Notes: generated from the sequence alone by a model not told the origin. A stretch of DNA of 64,000 nucleotides from Egicoccus halophilus (GCF_004300825.1 NZ_CP036250.1:1984001-2048000); one strand, 5' to 3'. Counted from the first letter of the stretch, positions 34,995 to 47,127 are shown. Translations and numbers: made by a program.

Positions 34995-35249
34995 GTGATC
35001 ACCCTGTTGTTGCAGATCTACCTCTACGTGCTGCTCGCGCACGTGATCTTCTCGTGGGTGCCCCGACCGCCGGAACCGCTCATGCCGTTCGTGCTGGGCG
35101 TGCGGCGGCTGGTCGAACCGGTCGTCGCGCCGCTGCGCCGGGTCATCCCGCCCGTGCGCCTGGGCGGCATCGCCCTGGACCTGTCGATCATCGTGCTGTT
35201 CATCGGCATCCGACTGCTCATGGGCGTGACGTCGCGAATCGGCCTGTAG
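34995..35249 (+). CDS. YggT family membrane protein
   Basis: This is an 84-residue protein from GTG 34995, 2 nt after sepF. It has two hydrophobic segments (about 2-22 and 56-78) flanking the conserved amphipathic piece RRLVEPVVAPLRRVIPPVRLGGIALDLS. The YggT family occurs next to sepF in many bacteria; its function is poorly defined (membrane-associated, osmotic-stress links in some species). Confidence 0.88.
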   Translation: MITLLLQIYLYVLLAHVIFSWVPRPPEPLMPFVLGVRRLVEPVVAPLRRVIPPVRLGGIALDLSIIVLFIGIRLLMGVTSRIGL

Positions 35250-35275
35250 GCGCCGACCGAGCCCGAGGAACCACC

Positions 35276-35866
35276 ATGACCCTGCGTCCGCAGGACCTGG
35301 TCGACCACGGCCTGCGCCGGGCCTTCCGCGGCTATGCGGCCGCCGAGGTCGACGCGTTGCTCGGTCGGCTCGCCCAGCAGCTGGCGCAGACCGAGGCGGA
35401 GGCCGACCACCTGCGACGACGCGTGCGTGATGCCGAGGCGCGGCTCGCCGCGACCCTGGAGCGCGAGGGAGCGGCCAAGCGCAACGTGGCCGTCGCCGAC
35501 GGGGCGGTGCAGCGCGCCATGGAGGACGCCCGCGAGCAGGCCGACGAACTGCGGGCGGCCTGCGAGCGCGAGGTCCTCGCGCAGCTCGAGGCGGCCGAGC
35601 GCCGCGCCGCCGCGATCGTCGCGCAGGCCGAGCAACAGGCCGCTCGGCAGTGGCCGGCGTCCGACGCGCGAGCTCCGGGGGCGGCGCCGACGGCCGCCGG
35701 TCCCGTGCCGTCGCTCGACGCGGTGGCGACCGACGGGCTCGTGGCCGGTCCAGCGCCGGGCGCTGGCCACCGTCCGTCGGGCTCGGCCGGTCCGTCGTCC
35801 GTCCCGACGCCGTCGGTAGGGTCGATCACGCCGCGGGCCGAGCCCCAGGGCGATGCCACGGCCTGA
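35276..35866 (+). CDS. DivIVA-domain coiled-coil protein
   Basis: This is a 196-residue protein. The N-terminus TLRPQDLVDHGLRRAFRGYAAAEVDALLGRLAQQL is the DivIVA lipid-binding motif, followed by a continuous coiled coil (about 25-125) and a low-complexity Pro/Ala/Gly tail. Actinobacterial DivIVA/Wag31 organises polar growth; whether this shorter protein is the main Wag31 or a paralogue cannot be decided here. The core is shorter than typical Wag31 and the tail is not conserved. Confidence 0.83.
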   Translation: MTLRPQDLVDHGLRRAFRGYAAAEVDALLGRLAQQLAQTEAEADHLRRRVRDAEARLAATLEREGAAKRNVAVADGAVQRAMEDAREQADELRAACEREVLAQLEAAERRAAAIVAQAEQQAARQWPASDARAPGAAPTAAGPVPSLDAVATDGLVAGPAPGAGHRPSGSAGPSSVPTPSVGSITPRAEPQGDATA

Positions 35867-35988
35867 ACGGGCCGGGGGATCGGTCGGGATCTCCGCCGGG
35901 CGGCGTGCTGTCCGCCGGAGGAGATCGTGCCCGTGGTTGTCGGGGTGCGACGCCGTCCTCCGCGATGACGAGGTCCGAGAGGTCGACC

Positions 35989-36201
35989 ATGATCGTGCTG
36001 AGCCTGCTGCTCGTCGTGACGGCCGTCGCGTTGATCGCCGCCAACCCGTTCGTCGACGGACTGACGTTGGCCTACCTGGCGATCGGTTCGTCACTGGCGT
36101 CGCTCGTCTCCCTCGCGGCAGCGGTGCTGCTGCGCCGGGGCGCCGACCCCGTGCCGGTGCGGGTCGACCGCCCGGGTAACGACGCCACCGGCCGGCCCTG
36201 A
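35989..36201 (+). CDS. Small two-span membrane protein, unknown function
   Basis: This is a 70-residue protein. ATG 35989 is preceded by GAGAGG, though an in-frame ATG at 35965 would add eight residues. Two hydrophobic segments (about 2-20 and 27-46) are separated by NPFVDGLT, and a short cytoplasmic-like tail ends RRGADPVPVRVDRPGNDATGRP. I do not recognise a family. It ends the plus-strand run after divIVA and converges with the HEXXH membrane protein gene. Confidence 0.6.
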   Translation: MIVLSLLLVVTAVALIAANPFVDGLTLAYLAIGSSLASLVSLAAAVLLRRGADPVPVRVDRPGNDATGRP

Positions 36202-36208
36202 GCCGGTG
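36186..36208. terminator. Hairpin spanning a stop codon between convergent genes
   Basis: CACCGGC (36186-36192) pairs with GCCGGTG (36202-36208) around a 9-nt loop. It overlaps the stop of the small membrane protein and lies 8 nt from the end of the convergent HEXXH gene, so it could serve both strands. Confidence 0.45.
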
Positions 36209-36216
36209 CGGGTGCG

Positions 36217-36818
36217 TCAACCCGTCGGTGCGTCGTCGATCGCCTGCCTGGCCCCCCGACGTGCCGCCTGCTCCATCGGATGGTGGCGGTAGCCGTAGCG
36301 GGCCGACAGCCACAGATAGACCGGGAACAACAGCGGGCCGAGCCGTTCCGCCTGACGGACGTGCACCGCTTCGTGGGCGAGCAGCGCCGGGGAGGCCGTG
36401 GCCTGCCGCGAGAGCACGACGTGGCCGATCGCGTTGGCCTCGGCACCGACGAGTCGCAGCGCGAACGCCGACGCTCCCTGCACCTGTTCGGTGACGAAGC
36501 AGCCGAGGTCGTCGCGCCAACGCGGTCGGCCGCCGGACACCACGGCGACCAGGAGCCCGACGGCCGTCAGCGGCGAGGCCCACGCGAGCGCGGCGAGCTG
36601 CCCGGCCCGGGTCCGTGGCTGCGCTGGGACCCAGCCGGCCAGGCGGCGCCCGAGGGGGCCCTGGCGTGGCGGGGTGGTGGCGGGCGCTGCCGTGGCCGTG
36701 CCCGCCACCGGCCGGGACCGGGCGCGGGTGGCGAGCACGACCTCCCGCCGCTGACGGAGCGCGCCGACGACCCCGGCGCCCAACGTGGCGAGCACCGCCG
36801 CCCACAGCAGTCGGCGGA

Positions 36819-36822
<4 letters not shown>
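36217..36822 (-). CDS. Putative HEXXH membrane metalloprotein coupled to ileS
   Basis: This is a 201-residue protein. A hydrophobic N-terminus (about 3-20) and a second hydrophobic stretch (about 75-97) suggest membrane attachment. The key motif is LLAHEAVHVRQAERLG: HEAVH at 150-154 is a zincin HEXXH site, and Glu184 in HHPMEQAARRGARQA could be the third ligand, as in DUF4157-like proteins. YLWLSARYGYRHHPMEQAA completes a compact domain. I cannot name a family with certainty and protease activity is untested. Its ATG overlaps the ileS stop by 4 nt, so it is translated from the ileS mRNA under T-box control. Confidence 0.65.
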
Positions 36823-40022
<3,200 letters not shown>

Positions 40023-40026
40023 CTTC

Positions 40027-40340
40027 GTCCTCGGGAGGCAGACGGTGTGCGACCCGAGGGACGACGCCGCACGGCGCCGCGGTACCACCCTCGTTGCCGG
40101 CCCCGCCCGTGTCCCGGGCGCCGTGACCGACCGCTTCGTTGGGGCTTTCCGCCGGCACCCCGAGGGGTTCCGGTCGGCCCGCGTCTCGTGCGGGACCCGT
40201 CCGCGCCTACGCGTCCGGGCGGGCCCGGACGTTCGGCGCGGCCGCTCGGCGGTGATGACGGCGGGGCCGCACCACCGGCTCCCACCGTCCCGGCTCGCTC
40301 CTGGTGCGACCGACCCGCCGCCGCGTCCGCGTCACAGCGT
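40027..40340 (-). promoter_or_regulatory. T-box riboswitch of ileS (translational type)
   Basis: On the minus strand GAGGGTGGTACCGCGG (rightmost base 40092, leftmost 40077) is the T-box core that pairs with the tRNA acceptor end. Upstream, AGCGAGCCGGGACGGTGGGAGCCGG resembles distal Stem I elements (shown here only as a pattern), and an ATC at 40254-40256 in GTCATCACC is a candidate Ile specifier codon. Next to the start codon CCCGAGG, which contains the Shine-Dalgarno (40029-40035), can pair with CCTCGGG (40053-40059). Hiding the ribosome site until uncharged tRNA-Ile binds fits translational control. A TATCGT-like -10 (TATGCT) lies at 40357-40362 (minus). Confidence 0.88.
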
Positions 40341-40402
40341 TGGATCGTGCCCGGGCAGCATAGGTCGTCGTGCAACCGGCCGTGGCACACCGAGCGGTCT
40401 GG

Positions 40403-40408
40403 TACCTT
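40403..40408 (+). promoter_or_regulatory. -10 element (TACCTT) of the DksA-like gene
   Basis: TACCTT with an upstream TGG lies 8 nt before the ATG at 40417, and no Shine-Dalgarno intervenes, so a leaderless transcript is likely. It diverges from the ileS T-box leader. Confidence 0.45.
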
Positions 40409-40416
40409 CCGGCGCC

Positions 40417-40794
40417 ATGGCATCCGAGAACCCGTACCCACAGGACCAGCTCGACGAGCGTCGTCGGGAGCTGCTCGCCGAACGACAGTCGCTGATCGGC
40501 CAGGTCGAGGGGCTCGACGCCGAAGCCGACGTCAAGAACTGGCGCGAGGGCGGCTTCGACGACGACCCGGCCGACGCCGGCTCCGCCAGCTTCGAGCGCG
40601 AGACCGCGCAGTCGCTGTCGAATCACGCCCGTCGGCTGCTGTCCCAGATCGACGACGCCCTGCGCCGCATGGACGCCGGTACGTACGGCACCTGCGAACG
40701 CTGCGGGAACGAGATCGAGCCCGCCCGTCTCGAGGCGCTGCCCTACGCCACGCTGTGCATGGACTGCAAGCGCCGGGACGAGACCGGACGTTGA
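40417..40794 (+). CDS. TraR/DksA-type zinc-finger protein
   Basis: This is a 125-residue protein. A long N-terminal helical region (LDERRRELLAERQSLIGQVEGLDAEADVKNW) is followed by SNHARRLLSQIDDALRRMDAGTYGTCERCGNEI and a four-Cys zinc finger (C93, C96, C114, C117). The C-terminal motif TYGTCxxCGxxIxxxRLEALPYATLCxxC is the DksA/TraR signature. Such proteins bind the RNA polymerase secondary channel; the actinobacterial versions (RbpA-independent, YteA/DksA-like) are poorly studied. Its TGA overlaps the lspA TTG start. Confidence 0.85.
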   Translation: MASENPYPQDQLDERRRELLAERQSLIGQVEGLDAEADVKNWREGGFDDDPADAGSASFERETAQSLSNHARRLLSQIDDALRRMDAGTYGTCERCGNEIEPARLEALPYATLCMDCKRRDETGR

Positions 40795-41423
40795 CCGACG
40801 CTCCGCCCGCCGCCGACGCAACGTCGCGGCCGGCGTCGCGACTGCCCACCCAGGTCGCGCTGCTGCTCGCCGCTGCGGTCGTGGTCCTCGACCAGGCCAC
40901 CAAGGAGATCGCCGAGGCGGCATTGGGGATGGGGGAGTACGCCCCGCTGTTCGGCGACGCCGTCGGTTGGCAACTGGTCTACAACCCTGGGGCCGCCTTC
41001 GGGCTGCCGGCGCCGGCCTGGCTGTTCCTCGTGGTCACCGTGCTGGTCACGGTCATCGTGGCGCGCGCCCTGCCGCGTACCACGAGCCTGCTGCCGGCCT
41101 GCGCCTACGGTCTGCTGCTGGCGGGGGCACTGGGCAACGCCATCGACCGGCTCGTGCGTCCCAACGTCGTGGGTGAACGCAGCGGCTTCTTCCAGGGTGA
41201 CGTGGTGGACTTCGTCGCCTGGGGCAACTTCCCCCGCTTCAACGTGGCCGACGCGGCGATCACGGTCGGTTTCGTGCTGCTGGCACTGGCGCTGTGGCGC
41301 GAGGAACAGGAGGCGAAGGCGGCCGACGAAGCGGCGCCCGCGACCGAGGCGCGGCAGGCGGGCTCCACGGCCGTCGACGCCGACGGGTCGGCCGGCGCGC
41401 CGTCGTCGCCGGAGCGTCCGTGA
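40791..41423 (+). CDS. lspA: Lipoprotein signal peptidase LspA
   Basis: This is a 210-residue protein with four membrane segments. The TTG at 40791 overlaps the preceding stop (TTGA) and gives MTDAPPAADATS. Conserved motifs are VVLDQATKEI, VYNPGAAFGLP, GALGNAIDRL with catalytic Asp119, and FNVADAAITVG with catalytic Asp154. It removes signal peptides from prolipoproteins, such as the two lipoproteins at the left end of the window. An acidic tail of about 40 residues is extra. Its stop overlaps the rluD GTG. Confidence 0.94.
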   Translation: MTDAPPAADATSRPASRLPTQVALLLAAAVVVLDQATKEIAEAALGMGEYAPLFGDAVGWQLVYNPGAAFGLPAPAWLFLVVTVLVTVIVARALPRTTSLLPACAYGLLLAGALGNAIDRLVRPNVVGERSGFFQGDVVDFVAWGNFPRFNVADAAITVGFVLLALALWREEQEAKAADEAAPATEARQAGSTAVDADGSAGAPSSPERP

Positions 41424-42421
41424 GCGTCGAGCGCGTCCCCGACGCGCTCGACGGCGAACGACTCGACGTCGTGGTGGCGGAGCTGTTCGAGATCTCGCGG
41501 TCCCGGGCGGCCGCCCGCATCGTCGGGGGCGAGGTGCAGCTCGACGGCCGGCCGGTGAGCAAGCAGCAGCGGGTGCGCGCCGGCCAGGCGGTGCGGTTCA
41601 CGGCGACCGCCACGGCGCCACCCGGCGTCCCGGCTCCGCCGCTGCCGCCGGTGCGCTTCGAGGACGACCACCTGATCGTGCTGGTCAAGCCCGCCGGGCT
41701 GGTCGTCCATCCCGGACACGGTCAGCCCGACGGCACGCTGGTGGACGCGCTGGCCGCCGCGGGCGTCGCGCTGGCACCCGCCGGCGGGAAGGGGCGGCCC
41801 GGCATCGTGCACCGGCTCGACCGCGACACGTCCGGCCTGCTGATGGTGGCCAAGACCGACGCCGCCCACGCCGGGTTGGTCGAGGCGCTCCAGCAGCGCC
41901 GCGTCGCCCGTCGTTACCTCGCACTGGTCGAGGGCGTGCCCCAGGCGCCACGTGGACGCATCGAGGGGGCGCTCGGCCGCGACCCGGGCGACCGCACGCG
42001 CTTCACCGTCCGGGACGACGGCAAGGCGGCCGTGACCCGCTACCGGGTCCTCGACCAGGCCCCGGTCGGCGAGGGGCGCTCGGTGGCACTGTTGGCCTGC
42101 GCGCTCGAGACCGGCCGGACCCACCAGATCCGGGTCCACCTGTCGGCGCTCGGGCACCCGTTGCTCGCCGATCCCACCTACCGGGCCTCGGCCTCGCTGG
42201 CCGCGTCGCTCGACGTGCCACGCGTCGCGTTGCACGCCGGGCGGCTGGCCCTCGTGCACCCCGTGACCGGCGAGACGGTGGAGGTGACCGAGCCACTGCC
42301 CGACGACCTCGACGTCGTGCTCGCCCGGGCCGGTCTGCACCTGCCCGTGGACTGGTGGCAGGCCCTGGACACCCCGACCCTGGACACCCCGACGCCCGCC
42401 ACGGCACAGGACGACGCGTGA
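41420..42421 (+). CDS. rluD: RluD-type 23S rRNA pseudouridine synthase
   Basis: This is a 333-residue protein with an N-terminal S4 RNA-binding domain (RLDVVVAELFEISRSRAAARIVGGEVQLDGRPVSKQQRV) and then the pseudouridine synthase domain with catalytic Asp in GIVHRLDRDTSGLLMVAKT, plus ALETGRTHQIRVHLSALGHPLLADPTY. It isomerises uridines in 23S rRNA; exact target sites are inferred from family membership. It follows lspA, as in many bacteria, with 4-nt overlaps on both sides. A short DTPTLDTPTP repeat ends the protein. Confidence 0.92.
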   Translation: MSVERVPDALDGERLDVVVAELFEISRSRAAARIVGGEVQLDGRPVSKQQRVRAGQAVRFTATATAPPGVPAPPLPPVRFEDDHLIVLVKPAGLVVHPGHGQPDGTLVDALAAAGVALAPAGGKGRPGIVHRLDRDTSGLLMVAKTDAAHAGLVEALQQRRVARRYLALVEGVPQAPRGRIEGALGRDPGDRTRFTVRDDGKAAVTRYRVLDQAPVGEGRSVALLACALETGRTHQIRVHLSALGHPLLADPTYRASASLAASLDVPRVALHAGRLALVHPVTGETVEVTEPLPDDLDVVLARAGLHLPVDWWQALDTPTLDTPTPATAQDDA

Positions 42422-43185
42422 TCCTCCGAAAATCCCGCAAGGACGTGGCCGGACTCCGCGAGGCCGGCAGGGTCGTCGCGCTCGCCCACCGGGCGATGCG
42501 CGCGGCCGCCGACGTCGGGGTGAGCCTGCGCGACCTCGACGAGGTCGCCCGCGACGTGCTGCGCGAGCACGGCGCCACCTCGGCGTTCCTCGGCTACCAC
42601 CCGCACTTCGCCCCGACGCCGTTCCCCGGGGTCATCTGCGCGTCGAAGAACGACGTCATCGTGCACGGCATCCCCGACGACGAACCGCTCGCCGACGGTG
42701 ACCTGCTGAGCATCGACTTCGGTGCTGTCCTCGACGGCTGGGTCGGTGACGCGGCCGTCACCTTCAGCGTCGGTACCGTCCGCGAGGACGACGACCGGCT
42801 CCGCCAGGCCGCCGAGGACGCGCTCGCGGCCGGCATCGCCGCGGCCGTGCCGGGCAACCGTCTCGGCGACGTCGGGGCGGCCATCGGCGCGATCGGCCGT
42901 GGACACGGCTACGGCATCCCACAGGGGTGGGGCGGCCACGGCGTGGGCCGGCAGATGCACGAGGACCCCTCCGTTCCCAACGAGGGCGAGCCGGGCCGCG
43001 GGCTGCGGATCCGTCCCGGCCTGGTGATCGCGATCGAGCCGATGTTCATGGCCGGGGGACGCGACGACTACCGCATCGACGACGACGGCTGGACCATCCG
43101 CACCGTCGACGGCTCGCGCGCCTCCCACGCCGAACACACGATCGCGGTCACCGACGACGGCCCGCAGCTGCTGACCGTCGTCTGA
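42418..43185 (+). CDS. map: Methionine aminopeptidase, type I
   Basis: This is a 255-residue protein from GTG 42418, overlapping rluD. The five metal ligands are visible in order: Asp in IDFGAVLDGWVGDAAVTF (two), His in GGHGVGRQMHEDP, Glu in VIAIEPMF and Glu in HAEHTIAV. It removes the N-terminal Met from nascent proteins. Location with lspA-rluD rather than the secY-adk ribosomal cluster suggests this may be one of two map genes in the genome. Confidence 0.94.
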   Translation: MILRKSRKDVAGLREAGRVVALAHRAMRAAADVGVSLRDLDEVARDVLREHGATSAFLGYHPHFAPTPFPGVICASKNDVIVHGIPDDEPLADGDLLSIDFGAVLDGWVGDAAVTFSVGTVREDDDRLRQAAEDALAAGIAAAVPGNRLGDVGAAIGAIGRGHGYGIPQGWGGHGVGRQMHEDPSVPNEGEPGRGLRIRPGLVIAIEPMFMAGGRDDYRIDDDGWTIRTVDGSRASHAEHTIAVTDDGPQLLTVV

Positions 43186-43270
43186 CCGTGAGACGCGCGC
43201 GAGGGCCGGGCGCTCGCTGCGCGCAGGCCCCACCCGCAGCCCCGCCCACCGGGCCACCTCGGCCCAGGAG

Positions 43271-43395
43271 TGGTAGCGTCGCGAACCACAGGCGTGTGGT
43301 TCTGGCACACCGGCTCGCGGCCCCTCGGCTGCGGTGCCGGGTGCACCTTCCCGCAGAATCCCGTCTGGTCCGGCGCTGCCCGTCATCCGACGGGC
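43271..43395 (+). promoter_or_regulatory. dnaE1 promoter and structured leader
   Basis: TGGTAGCGT (43271-43279) is an extended -10-like element. Just downstream GAACCACA (43283-43290), loop GGCG, TGTGGTTC (43295-43302) is a perfect 8-bp palindrome at the expected transcript start. GCCCGTC (43378-43384), loop ATCC, GACGGGC (43389-43395) is a second perfect hairpin. The untranslated leader to the GTG at 43477 would be about 190 nt and holds no gene. Confidence 0.5.
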
Positions 43396-43476
43396 GGGGT
43401 CCGGTCCGACGTTCCCGGGATCGGCCGGGACACGACGAGCAGGCGAGTGGCCCAGGTGGCCAGGGGAGCGCGAGCA

Positions 43477-46400
43477 GTGGGTAGTGGCGACCGCGACAGC
43501 TTCGTCCACCTCCACGTGCACACCGAGTACTCGATGCTCGACGGGGCGTCGCGGCTCGGGCAGCTGTTCGACAAGGTCGCCCGCGACGGGCAGCCCGGTG
43601 TCGCCATCACCGACCACGGGGTGTTGTTCGGACTGGCCGACTTCTACAAGCAGGGCACCGCGGCCGGGGTGAATCCGATCCTCGGCTCGGAGCTGTACCA
43701 GGCGGTCGGGTCCCGGCACGACCAGCGGCTCGGCGGCTCCGACGGTCGCCAGCGCTACTTCCACCTGACCACGCTGGCGCAGGACGACGTCGGGTACCGC
43801 AACCTCGTCAAGCTCTCCACCAAGGCCTACCTCGACGGCTACTGGTACAAGCCGCGCGTCGACAAGGAGCTGCTCGCCGCGCACAGCGAGGGCATGGTCG
43901 TGCTCTCGGGCTGTCTCGGCTCGGAGGTGAACCAGGCCCTGCTCAAGGGCGACGAGGACGAGGCGCGCCAGGTCCTGAGCGACTTCAAGGACATCTACAC
44001 CGCCGAGCGCTTCTTCGTCGAGCTCCAGGACCACGGCATCGAGGAACAGCGGCGCACCTGGCCGCTGCTCGAGAAGCTGGCCGGCCAACTCGGCCTGCGC
44101 ACGGTCCTCACCAACGACTCGCACTACACCGACGCCGAGGACGCGCAGGCCCACGACGTGCTGCTGTGCATCCAGACCGGCTCGAAGCTCTCCGACACGG
44201 ACCGGTTCAAGTTCTCCGGCGACCAGTTCTACGTCAAGACCGCCCGGGAGATGCGCCAGGAGTACGCCCAGTACCGCGACGCGCTCGATGCCACGCTCGA
44301 CATCGCCGAGATGTGCGACGCGAAGATCGAGTTCGACCTCGACCTGCTGCCGGCCTTCCCCTGCCCGCCGGGCATGTCCGAGGCCGAGTTCCTGCGCCAC
44401 AAGGTGTGGGAGGGTGCCCGCGAGCGCTACGGCGACCCGGTTCCCGACGCCGTCGCCCAGCGCATCGAGTACGAGCTCGGCGTCATCCAGGACATGGGCT
44501 TCCCCGCCTACTTCCTGATCGTCGCCGACCTGTGCGAGTACGCCCGCAGTGCCGGCATCCGCGTCGGTCCCGGTCGTGGTTCGGCCGGCGGTTCGGTCGT
44601 CGCCTTCTGCACCGACATCACGCGGGTCGACCCGATCAAGTACGGCCTGATCTTCGAGCGGTTCCTCAACCCGGCCCGTATCCAGATGCCGGACATCGAC
44701 ATCGACTTCGACGACCGTCGACGCGGGGAGATGATCCGCTACGCCGCCTCGCGCTACGGCGACGACCACGTGGCCCAGGTGGTCACCTTCGGGACCATCA
44801 AGGCGAAGTCGGCCATCCGCGACGCCGCCCGGGTGCTCGACGAGCCGTTCAGCGTCGGCGACACGCTGTGCAAGATGATGCCGCCCCCGCAGCAGGGCAA
44901 GGAGGCCCCGCTCGCCGAGGCCTACGACAAGTCGGTCGAGTTGCGGGAGGCCCGCAACGACCCGACCTACCGCCGGGTGCTCGAGACCGCCGAGAAGCTC
45001 GAGGGCCTGATCCGCCAGCACGGCATCCATGCCGCCGCGGTCATCATCGGCGCTTCACCGCTCGACGAGATCGTCCCGCTGCTCAAGACCGACCGTGGCG
45101 AGATCGTCACCCAGTACGAGATGGGCGCGGCCGAAGCCATCGGCCTGCTCAAGATGGACTTCCTCGGGCTGCGCAACCTCACGGTGATCTCGGACGCCGA
45201 ACGGCACATCCGCGCCAACCGGGGCGTCGAGGTCGACCTCGACGACGCCGAACTGCTCGGCGACATGGACGACCCCACCACCTACGAGATGCTCTCGACC
45301 GGCTTCACGTTGGGCGTCTTCCAACTCGACTCGACCGGCATGCAGGCGCTGGTGCGCAAGCTCAGGCCGACCCGCTTCGAGGACATCTCGGCCCTGCTGG
45401 CGCTGTACCGCCCGGGCCCGTTGTCGATGGACATGCACGTCGCCTACGCCAACCGCAAGAACGGCCTCGAGGAGGTCACCTACGACCACCCGGACCTCGA
45501 GCCCGTGCTGGGCGAGAGCTACGGCGTGATCGTCTACCAAGAGCAGGTCATGAAGATCGCGACCGACCTCGCGGGCTTCACGATGTCCGACGCGGACGGG
45601 TTGCGCAAGGCGGTCGGCAAGAAGAAGCGCGACCTGATGGAGTCCTTCAAGGACCAGTTCATCAGCGGTGGCGTCGACAACGGCTACGACAAGTCCCTGA
45701 TGAGCTCGTTGTGGGGCCTCATCGAGAAGTTCGCCGAGTACGGGTTCAACAAGTCCCACACGGTCGCCTACGGCGTGGTGAGCTACCAGACCGCCTGGCT
45801 CAAGGCCCACTACCCGGTCGAGTACATGGCGGCACTGCTCACCAGCGTCAAGAACCACAAGGACAACAAGCCGCTCTACCTCAACGAGTGCCGGCGCATG
45901 GGCATCCCCGTGCTGCCGCCCGACATCAACACCTCGGGCAGCGACTTCACCCCGCGAGGGGACGAGGTCCTGTTCGGGCTGTCGGCCGTACGCGGCGTGG
46001 GGGAGGGGATCGTCGAACAGATCGTCCGCGCCCGCACCGAGAAGGGCGCGTTCGCCGACTTCCAGGACTTCTGCGCCAAGGTCGACGCCAGTGTGCTCAA
46101 CAAGCGCACGCTGGAGAACCTGATCCTGGCCGGCGCGTTCTCCTCGCTGGGTCACACGCGCAAGGGCCTGCTGGCCGTCTACGAACTGATGGTCGACACG
46201 GCCCAGAAGGCCAAGAAGGACGAGGCGGCCGGCTTCCTGTCGTTGTTCGGCGACGACGGCGGCGGTGCGGACGGGGTCGAGCTCGACGATGCCCCCGAGA
46301 TCCCCACCGAGGAGTTCGACAAGTCCCAGCTGCTGAAGTTCGAGCGCGAGATGCTCGGGCTGTACGTCTCGGACCACCCACTGTTCGGCACCGAGCGGGT

Positions 46401-47028
46401 CCTCGAGCGTCACATCGACACCAGCTGCGCCGGCCTGCGCGAGCGCAAGGACAACGACAACGTCACGGTCGGCGGCGTGCTCACCGGCCTGACCAAGAAG
46501 TTCACCAAGAAGGGCGACACCTACCTCGTGGCCACCCTCGAGGACCTCACCGGCAACGTCGAGGTCGTCTTCTGGCCCAACACCTACCGCGCCGCGCACG
46601 AGGTGCTGGTCGAGGACGCCGTGCTGGTCGTGACCGGTCGACTCGAGGTGCGCGACGAGGCGCTCAAGCTGCAGGCCAACCGCGTCTCCGCACCGGACCT
46701 CTCCGAGGCGCTCGGCGCGCCGATCGTGGTGCGCTTCGCCACCGAACAGTGCACGGCGGACGCCGTACGGCGGCTCAAGGACATCCTCGTCCACCACCAG
46801 GGACCCGTCCCGGTGCACCTGCAGGTCGACGCGCCCGACGGCGCCTGTCGGACCTACCGTCTCGGCGACGAGCTGCGCGTCGAGCGGCACTCGGGACTCT
46901 TCGGCGAGATCAAGTCGGCGTTCGGTCCGCAGGCCATCGACGACGAGGCCGGCGACCGGACCTTCGGTGGTGACGAGGAGGAACCGCGCTGGCGGCGGGC
47001 CAGGGAACGCGAACCCGCGCTGACCTGA
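43477..47028 (+). CDS. dnaE: Replicative DNA polymerase III alpha subunit DnaE1
   Basis: This is a 1183-residue protein. GTG 43477, with AGGGGAG eight bases before it, gives MGSGDRDSFVHLHVHTEYS. The PHP domain keeps its metal ligands (H13, H15 in HLHVHT, and TDHG). The polymerase domain has PDIDIDFDDRRR (D406, D408) and LLKMDFLGL (D561); helix-hairpin-helix and OB-fold domains (NVTVGGVLTGLTKKFTKKGDTYLVATLEDLTG) follow. It is the main chromosomal replicase and, having an intact PHP site, may carry proofreading in this domain, as in mycobacterial DnaE1. It provides the internal comparison that shows the PHP domain of the DnaE2 at 2531 is degenerate. Confidence 0.96.
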   Translation: MGSGDRDSFVHLHVHTEYSMLDGASRLGQLFDKVARDGQPGVAITDHGVLFGLADFYKQGTAAGVNPILGSELYQAVGSRHDQRLGGSDGRQRYFHLTTLAQDDVGYRNLVKLSTKAYLDGYWYKPRVDKELLAAHSEGMVVLSGCLGSEVNQALLKGDEDEARQVLSDFKDIYTAERFFVELQDHGIEEQRRTWPLLEKLAGQLGLRTVLTNDSHYTDAEDAQAHDVLLCIQTGSKLSDTDRFKFSGDQFYVKTAREMRQEYAQYRDALDATLDIAEMCDAKIEFDLDLLPAFPCPPGMSEAEFLRHKVWEGARERYGDPVPDAVAQRIEYELGVIQDMGFPAYFLIVADLCEYARSAGIRVGPGRGSAGGSVVAFCTDITRVDPIKYGLIFERFLNPARIQMPDIDIDFDDRRRGEMIRYAASRYGDDHVAQVVTFGTIKAKSAIRDAARVLDEPFSVGDTLCKMMPPPQQGKEAPLAEAYDKSVELREARNDPTYRRVLETAEKLEGLIRQHGIHAAAVIIGASPLDEIVPLLKTDRGEIVTQYEMGAAEAIGLLKMDFLGLRNLTVISDAERHIRANRGVEVDLDDAELLGDMDDPTTYEMLSTGFTLGVFQLDSTGMQALVRKLRPTRFEDISALLALYRPGPLSMDMHVAYANRKNGLEEVTYDHPDLEPVLGESYGVIVYQEQVMKIATDLAGFTMSDADGLRKAVGKKKRDLMESFKDQFISGGVDNGYDKSLMSSLWGLIEKFAEYGFNKSHTVAYGVVSYQTAWLKAHYPVEYMAALLTSVKNHKDNKPLYLNECRRMGIPVLPPDINTSGSDFTPRGDEVLFGLSAVRGVGEGIVEQIVRARTEKGAFADFQDFCAKVDASVLNKRTLENLILAGAFSSLGHTRKGLLAVYELMVDTAQKAKKDEAAGFLSLFGDDGGGADGVELDDAPEIPTEEFDKSQLLKFEREMLGLYVSDHPLFGTERVLERHIDTSCAGLRERKDNDNVTVGGVLTGLTKKFTKKGDTYLVATLEDLTGNVEVVFWPNTYRAAHEVLVEDAVLVVTGRLEVRDEALKLQANRVSAPDLSEALGAPIVVRFATEQCTADAVRRLKDILVHHQGPVPVHLQVDAPDGACRTYRLGDELRVERHSGLFGEIKSAFGPQAIDDEAGDRTFGGDEEEPRWRRAREREPALT

Positions 47029-47127
47029 CGAGCGCCGCGTGACGACGCACGAGGCGGCCATTGGGTTGCCTCCACCATCCCGCGCTCCCGTACACCGCGC
47101 AGGGGCTGCGCAGTCGCACGATCCCGT

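Noticed and set aside
43283-43302. GAACCACAGGCGTGTGGTTC as a third LexA box
   Set aside because: The spacing between GAAC and GTTC is 12, not 4, and the outer CG/TCGA bases are missing, so it is treated as a different palindrome.
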